Source of the DNA: Psychrobacter sp.
GTDB lineage: Bacteria > Pseudomonadota > Gammaproteobacteria > Pseudomonadales > Moraxellaceae
Direction: 5' to 3'
Length of the DNA stretch: 9,766 nt
NCBI GenBank assembly: GCA_029264635.1
Contig: JARIAA010000050.1
Location: forward strand, 1-9,766
A model generated the notes under the pieces. It was given only the letters and a program-made list of their open reading frames with translations, made no database searches and had not been told where the DNA came from. The translations under genes and the position numbers were made by a program. This document shows positions 7,051-9,766 of the stretch, piece after piece. Position 1 is the stretch's first letter; the number at the start of each line of letters is the position of its first letter.

Positions 7051-7140
7051 TATTTTTAAAATTTTAGGTTTTAAACTATTAGGTTTTAAACTATTAGATT
7101 TTAAAATACTAAGTTTTAAAATATTGGGTCTTAAAGATGA
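7051..7140. repeat. 15-bp tandem repeat array before sdaA
   Basis: Six units of 15 bases can be laid end to end. The two central units, 7066-7080 and 7081-7095, are identical (AGGTTTTAAACTATT). The next two, 7096-7110 (AGATTTTAAAATACT) and 7111-7125 (AAGTTTTAAAATATT), differ at three or four positions. The outer units at 7051-7065 and 7126-7140 are degenerate. Every unit keeps a TTTTAAA or TCTTAAA core in the same phase. The array ends about 40 bp before the sdaA ATG. The function is unknown. Confidence 0.8.
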
Positions 7141-7181
7141 GAAACCATCCTCACTGACTTTTACTGTGTTGGTAATTTATT

Positions 7182-8615
7182 ATGATTAGTGTATTTGATT
7201 TATTTAAAATTGGCATCGGTCCTTCAAGCTCACATACCGTAGGCCCTATGGTAGCGGCCAATTTATTTTTGGCTTCCTTGAGTAAACAGTTTGAGATGAC
7301 TGATGTCAAACAATTAGAGATTGAGCTCTATGGCTCACTCGCTGCCACGGGTAAAGGCCATGCTACTGATACAGCCATCTTACTTGGCTTACTTGGTCAT
7401 ACGCCAAGCACGATTGATACAAGATTGACCAGCCAATATCTTACACCAATTTTTTCAGATAAAGAGCTAAATGTTTCAGGCACACATGTTATCGCCTTTG
7501 ATACAGAACGCGATATTTATTGGTATGATGATACGGTTCTACCCTACCATCCTAACGCACTGACCATTCGCGCCATATTGGCAGATGATACGCATTACCA
7601 GCAGACTTATTACTCGGTAGGTGGCGGCTTTGTCATCAATGAAGAGGATGCTCATAATCCTAATGAGGATCATGGTACGCCAACGATTGATATTGTTCCT
7701 TACCCGTTTAATACAGCAGCAGAGCTTCTTGAGCAATGCCGACAAAATGGCTTGAGTGTTAGTGAGCTGGTATTAGCAAACGAATGCCATTATCGCGAGC
7801 AAGCAGAGATTTTTGCCTATCTGGATTCTATCTGGAATGTGATGCAAGAATGCGTGAAGCAAGGCTGCCAAAATAGCGGCATATTGCCAGGTGGCTTGGA
7901 TGTTAAAAGCCGTGCTCAAGCCTTGCACCTACAGCTGTGCGCAGAAAAAGATCAGCCGATTACAAAAAACGATAAGCTTGCCGCGATGGACTGGGTCGAT
8001 TTGTACGCCCTTGCTGTCAATGAAGAAAACGCTAATGGCGGCAATGTCGTAACTGCACCTACCAATGGTGCTGCTGGCATCATTCCTGCCGTTATGTGCT
8101 ATTATCGCGACTTTTTAGCAAGCTACAGCCAAGAAGGTGCTCGCAAGTTTTTGTTGAACTCAACCGCCATTGGTAGTTTAATCAAACAAAACGCGTCAAT
8201 CTCTGGTGCTGAGGTTGGCTGTCAAGGTGAGGTCGGCTCTGCTTGTGCGATGGCAGCGTCTGCATTGGCTGAGATCATGGGCGGTGACCCTGCTAAATGT
8301 CTGAACGCCGCTGAGATTGGAATCGAGCACAATCTAGGTCTGACTTGCGATCCTGTCGGCGGTCTTGTGCAAGTACCCTGTATTGAGCGTAATGCGATGG
8401 GCGCGGTAAAAGCCATTAATGCTGCGCGCCTTGCTTGCCGTGGTAATGGTCAGCACTTTGTTTCACTGGATAAAGCGATTGAAACTATGAAGCAAACAGG
8501 CGCTGACATGTCAGACAAATATAAAGAAACGGCGCGTGGCGGCCTGGCTGTTTATGCAGATAATCGCATACCTACCGCAACCCATGGTATTAGCGTTAAT
8601 TACAGCCAATGCTAG
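7182..8615 (+). CDS. sdaA: L-serine dehydratase (L-serine ammonia-lyase), iron-sulfur type
   Basis: The enzyme turns L-serine into pyruvate and ammonia using a [4Fe-4S] cluster in the cytoplasm. The 477 residues form the single-chain two-domain type. The N-terminal beta domain opens with ISVFDLFKIGIGPSSSHTVGP (2-22), and the catalytic alpha domain holds NGGNVVTAPTNGAAGIIPAV (285-304) and GAEVGCQGEVGSACAMAA (342-359). Cluster ligands are predicted as Cys347, Cys389 (LTCDPVGG) and Cys400 (VPCIERN). Their spacing of 42 and 11 equals that of Cys343, Cys385 and Cys396 in the Legionella enzyme. The last residue is Cys477, matching the C-terminal Cys that reaches back to the cluster in that structure. 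It is about 20 residues longer than the 454 of E. coli SdaA. The start is fixed by the conserved N-terminus, although the ribosome binding site is weak (GGTAA, six bases upstream). A terminator follows. Confidence 0.97.
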   Translation: MISVFDLFKIGIGPSSSHTVGPMVAANLFLASLSKQFEMTDVKQLEIELYGSLAATGKGHATDTAILLGLLGHTPSTIDTRLTSQYLTPIFSDKELNVSGTHVIAFDTERDIYWYDDTVLPYHPNALTIRAILADDTHYQQTYYSVGGGFVINEEDAHNPNEDHGTPTIDIVPYPFNTAAELLEQCRQNGLSVSELVLANECHYREQAEIFAYLDSIWNVMQECVKQGCQNSGILPGGLDVKSRAQALHLQLCAEKDQPITKNDKLAAMDWVDLYALAVNEENANGGNVVTAPTNGAAGIIPAVMCYYRDFLASYSQEGARKFLLNSTAIGSLIKQNASISGAEVGCQGEVGSACAMAASALAEIMGGDPAKCLNAAEIGIEHNLGLTCDPVGGLVQVPCIERNAMGAVKAINAARLACRGNGQHFVSLDKAIETMKQTGADMSDKYKETARGGLAVYADNRIPTATHGISVNYSQC

Positions 8616-8646
8616 CTTTCAAACAATCTCAATAAATAATGGCTAC

Positions 8647-8678
8647 AAAAAAGCCTCTAAAAATTAGAGGCTTTTTTT
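8647..8678. terminator. Bidirectional rho-independent terminator
   Basis: GCCTCTAA (8653-8660) pairs perfectly with TTAGAGGC (8664-8671) around an AAA loop. Six A residues precede it and seven T residues follow, so the stem can lengthen and works on both strands. It ends sdaA on the plus strand and the converging lipoprotein gene on the minus strand. Confidence 0.95.
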
Positions 8679-8719
8679 ATGGCAATTATCGATTATCTAA
8701 TTAATGACTAACAAAGCGC

Positions 8720-9118
8720 TTATTCAGCAGTCTTTGAGATCACTTCGTTTAGGATCCAAACTGGTTTAACCACGCCAGATACCGTATCTGCAATCGCTTC
8801 TTGACGTACATCTAACATATAACGGTAATTTGGCTCATAAGTGAAACCTTGGATATTACCATTCAAGGTATTATAGTTTTTCTGATAGCTCTGACGATAT
8901 TGTAGGCATTCAGTTTCGACCGTATTACCAGCAGTATTTACACGCTCACAAAGCGCTTTACGAGGTGCAATTTCTACTTTAAAGCTTGGGATGTTAACCA
9001 CTTTAACGTTCAGCTTTTGGCCTTCAACAACCATGGTACGCTCGTCATCCAACCCCATAGTAGAACAACCTGCTAGAGCGAAAGTGGCGGCAAAAGCGGC
9101 GATTGCTAATTTTTTCAT
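8720..9118 (-). CDS. Small lipoprotein with a DUF4377-like C-terminal domain
   Basis: This 132-residue protein starts with a textbook lipoprotein signal, MKKLAIAAFAATFALAGC, with lipobox LAGC (15-18) and Cys18 as the lipid site. The mature part has one Cys pair (Cys57 and Cys71, in ALCERV and TECLQYRQ) that could form a disulfide in the periplasm. It ends in NIQGFTYEPNYRYMLDVRQE (88-107) and KPVWILNEVISK (118-129). The order Cys, CLQ, IxGFxYExxxxYxLxV, then a short strand ending in the C-terminal Val-Ile-Ser-Lys, resembles from memory DUF4377 domains, which are of unknown function. The start at 9118 has GAGGA at 9126-9130, seven bases upstream. The gene stands alone, with a terminator after it and 336 bp before it. 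The lipoprotein call is firm; the domain call is tentative. Confidence 0.88.
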   Translation of the reverse strand: MKKLAIAAFAATFALAGCSTMGLDDERTMVVEGQKLNVKVVNIPSFKVEIAPRKALCERVNTAGNTVETECLQYRQSYQKNYNTLNGNIQGFTYEPNYRYMLDVRQEAIADTVSGVVKPVWILNEVISKTAE

Positions 9119-9454
9119 TCTTCTATCCTCAATTAATTATCGTTAAATTATTGCTATCTTATTGGCTCTGTATAGACAAATTACTCTTTATAGTTGTTGG
9201 TAAGTAGGTCTTATACAGTGTCAGCTAGATATATTAAGAGTAAAAACTACTAACTACAATTTACATAAAGTAATAAATTTATTAGCAGTATTACTCATTG
9301 TTTTGCTTCGCCTAGTATAGGGTGCAACGGAGCGCAAGCTCTATAACTGGTTTGTAACGTAACGTCAGTGTTTGCAACTGACGTTAGTGAAGCGTATTAA
9401 CTGACGTTTCAATATAACAGACATTAATTTAACTAATGAATGATCATATAAAAC
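9119..9454. other. Intergenic region between the lipoprotein gene and argJ
   Basis: This 336-bp AT-rich gap lies between two minus-strand genes. The right half carries three copies of an ACTGACGTT motif, described separately, and a small GAGC-GCAA-GCTC hairpin (9330-9341) with a GCAA loop. The left half should hold the lipoprotein promoter, but no box pair stands out. I see no open frame with a ribosome binding site and no clear argJ terminator: the hairpin formed by the motif copies is not followed by a T run on the minus strand. Confidence 0.55.
9360..9409. repeat. Inverted repeat plus third copy of an ACTGACGTT motif
   Basis: TAACGTCAGT (9360-9369) and ACTGACGTTA (9377-9386) are perfect 10-base reverse complements around GTTTGCA. 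A third copy, ACTGACGTTT (9400-9409), repeats the second in direct orientation 23 bases on. The hairpin lies about 70 bp downstream of the argJ stop and about 240 bp upstream of the lipoprotein start. It may be a weak terminator, a regulator-binding cluster or a dispersed genomic repeat. Confidence 0.6.
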
Positions 9455-9766
9455 CTAACTACGGTAGTCAGCATTAATTTTGACATAATCATAGGATAAA
9501 TCACAGGTATAAACTGTGTCGCTGGCGTCTCCACGTGCTAAATCGATATGAATAGTGATCTCAGGACGACTCATGACTGTCTTGCCAGCTTGTTCTGTAT
9601 AACTGGAGGCTACCCCGCCATTTTGACAGATCATCACTTCATCTAGATAGACATCAACTTGCTCAGTATCTAAATCCTCAATACCTGCATAACCAACAGC
9701 CGCCAAAATACGTCCCCAGTTAGCATCGCTTGCAAAGAACGCTGTTTTTACTAGTGGTGAATGCGC
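9455..9766 (-). CDS. argJ: ArgJ, glutamate/amino-acid N-acetyltransferase, C-terminal part (runs off right edge)
   Basis: ArgJ moves the acetyl group from N-acetylornithine to glutamate, recycling it in arginine synthesis; some forms also use acetyl-CoA. The last 103 residues are visible, read straight in from the window edge with no start. They show the family's C-terminal landmarks: SPLVKTAFFASDANWGRIL at the left of the fragment, then AAVGYAG, the beta-strand SRPEITIHIDLARGD, and the final DLSYDYVKINADYRS. These belong to the beta chain that forms after self-cleavage at an internal Thr, which lies outside the window. Whether this ArgJ is mono- or bifunctional cannot be told. The gene ends in TAG at 9455. 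Identification is secure. Confidence 0.95.
   Translation of the reverse strand, partial: AHSPLVKTAFFASDANWGRILAAVGYAGIEDLDTEQVDVYLDEVMICQNGGVASSYTEQAGKTVMSRPEITIHIDLARGDASDTVYTCDLSYDYVKINADYRS

Larger units (their letters stand above)
6568..7181. other. Long divergent intergenic region between permease and sdaA
   Basis: These 614 bp hold no reading frame I can support on either strand and no recognisable RNA gene. The left end carries the permease ribosome binding site and candidate promoter. A short hairpin TGGCG-GTGCT-CGCCA lies at 6943-6957. A candidate extended -10 lies at 7010-7018, and the 15-bp tandem array at 7051-7140. The length is large for two simple promoters, so a long leader or several control sites are possible. 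Confidence 0.6.

Noticed and set aside
7539..7745. Antisense open frames inside sdaA (also 8222-8416), apt, the permease and the hydrolase
   Set aside because: They lie wholly on the opposite strand of well-identified genes, lack ribosome binding sites and match no family I recognise.

Overview
The window is an ordinary chromosomal stretch from a gamma-proteobacterium of the Moraxellaceae, most likely Psychrobacter. That placement is inference. It rests on moderately AT-rich DNA with very AT-rich intergenic gaps, and on an Acinetobacter-type 54-residue rubredoxin next to an alpha/beta-hydrolase. I see no phage, plasmid, insertion sequence, CRISPR, rRNA or tRNA gene.

Layout, left to right. 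(1) The 5' end of a lipoprotein gene runs off the left edge (minus strand). (2) apt, adenine phosphoribosyltransferase, is on the minus strand and diverges from a probable two-gene operon on the plus strand: rubA (rubredoxin) and an alpha/beta-hydrolase. The operon ends at a strong bidirectional terminator. (3) A secreted WG-repeat protein converges on that terminator from the minus strand. A perfect 9-bp inverted repeat lies just upstream of its start. (4) A ten-helix EamA/DMT transporter (plus) converges on a RutG/UraA-type NCS2 nucleobase permease (minus), with only 32 bp between them and no visible terminator. (5) A 614-bp gap holds both divergent control regions and a 15-bp tandem repeat array, and leads to an iron-sulfur L-serine dehydratase (sdaA). 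(6) A second bidirectional terminator separates sdaA from a small lipoprotein with a DUF4377-like C-terminus (minus). (7) After a 336-bp gap carrying three copies of an ACTGACGTT motif comes the 3' end of argJ, which runs off the right edge (minus).

The genes are mostly housekeeping and do not form one pathway. Apt and the NCS2 permease both serve nucleobase salvage or uptake but are about 4 kb apart. SdaA feeds serine into pyruvate, and ArgJ belongs to arginine synthesis. The rubA-hydrolase pair recalls the Acinetobacter rubA-rubB-estB operon but lacks the reductase gene rubB.

I found no convincing new multi-gene system. The points most worth a second look are the 15-bp array before sdaA, the palindrome before the WG-repeat gene, the repeated motif beside argJ, and the reductase-less rubA operon.
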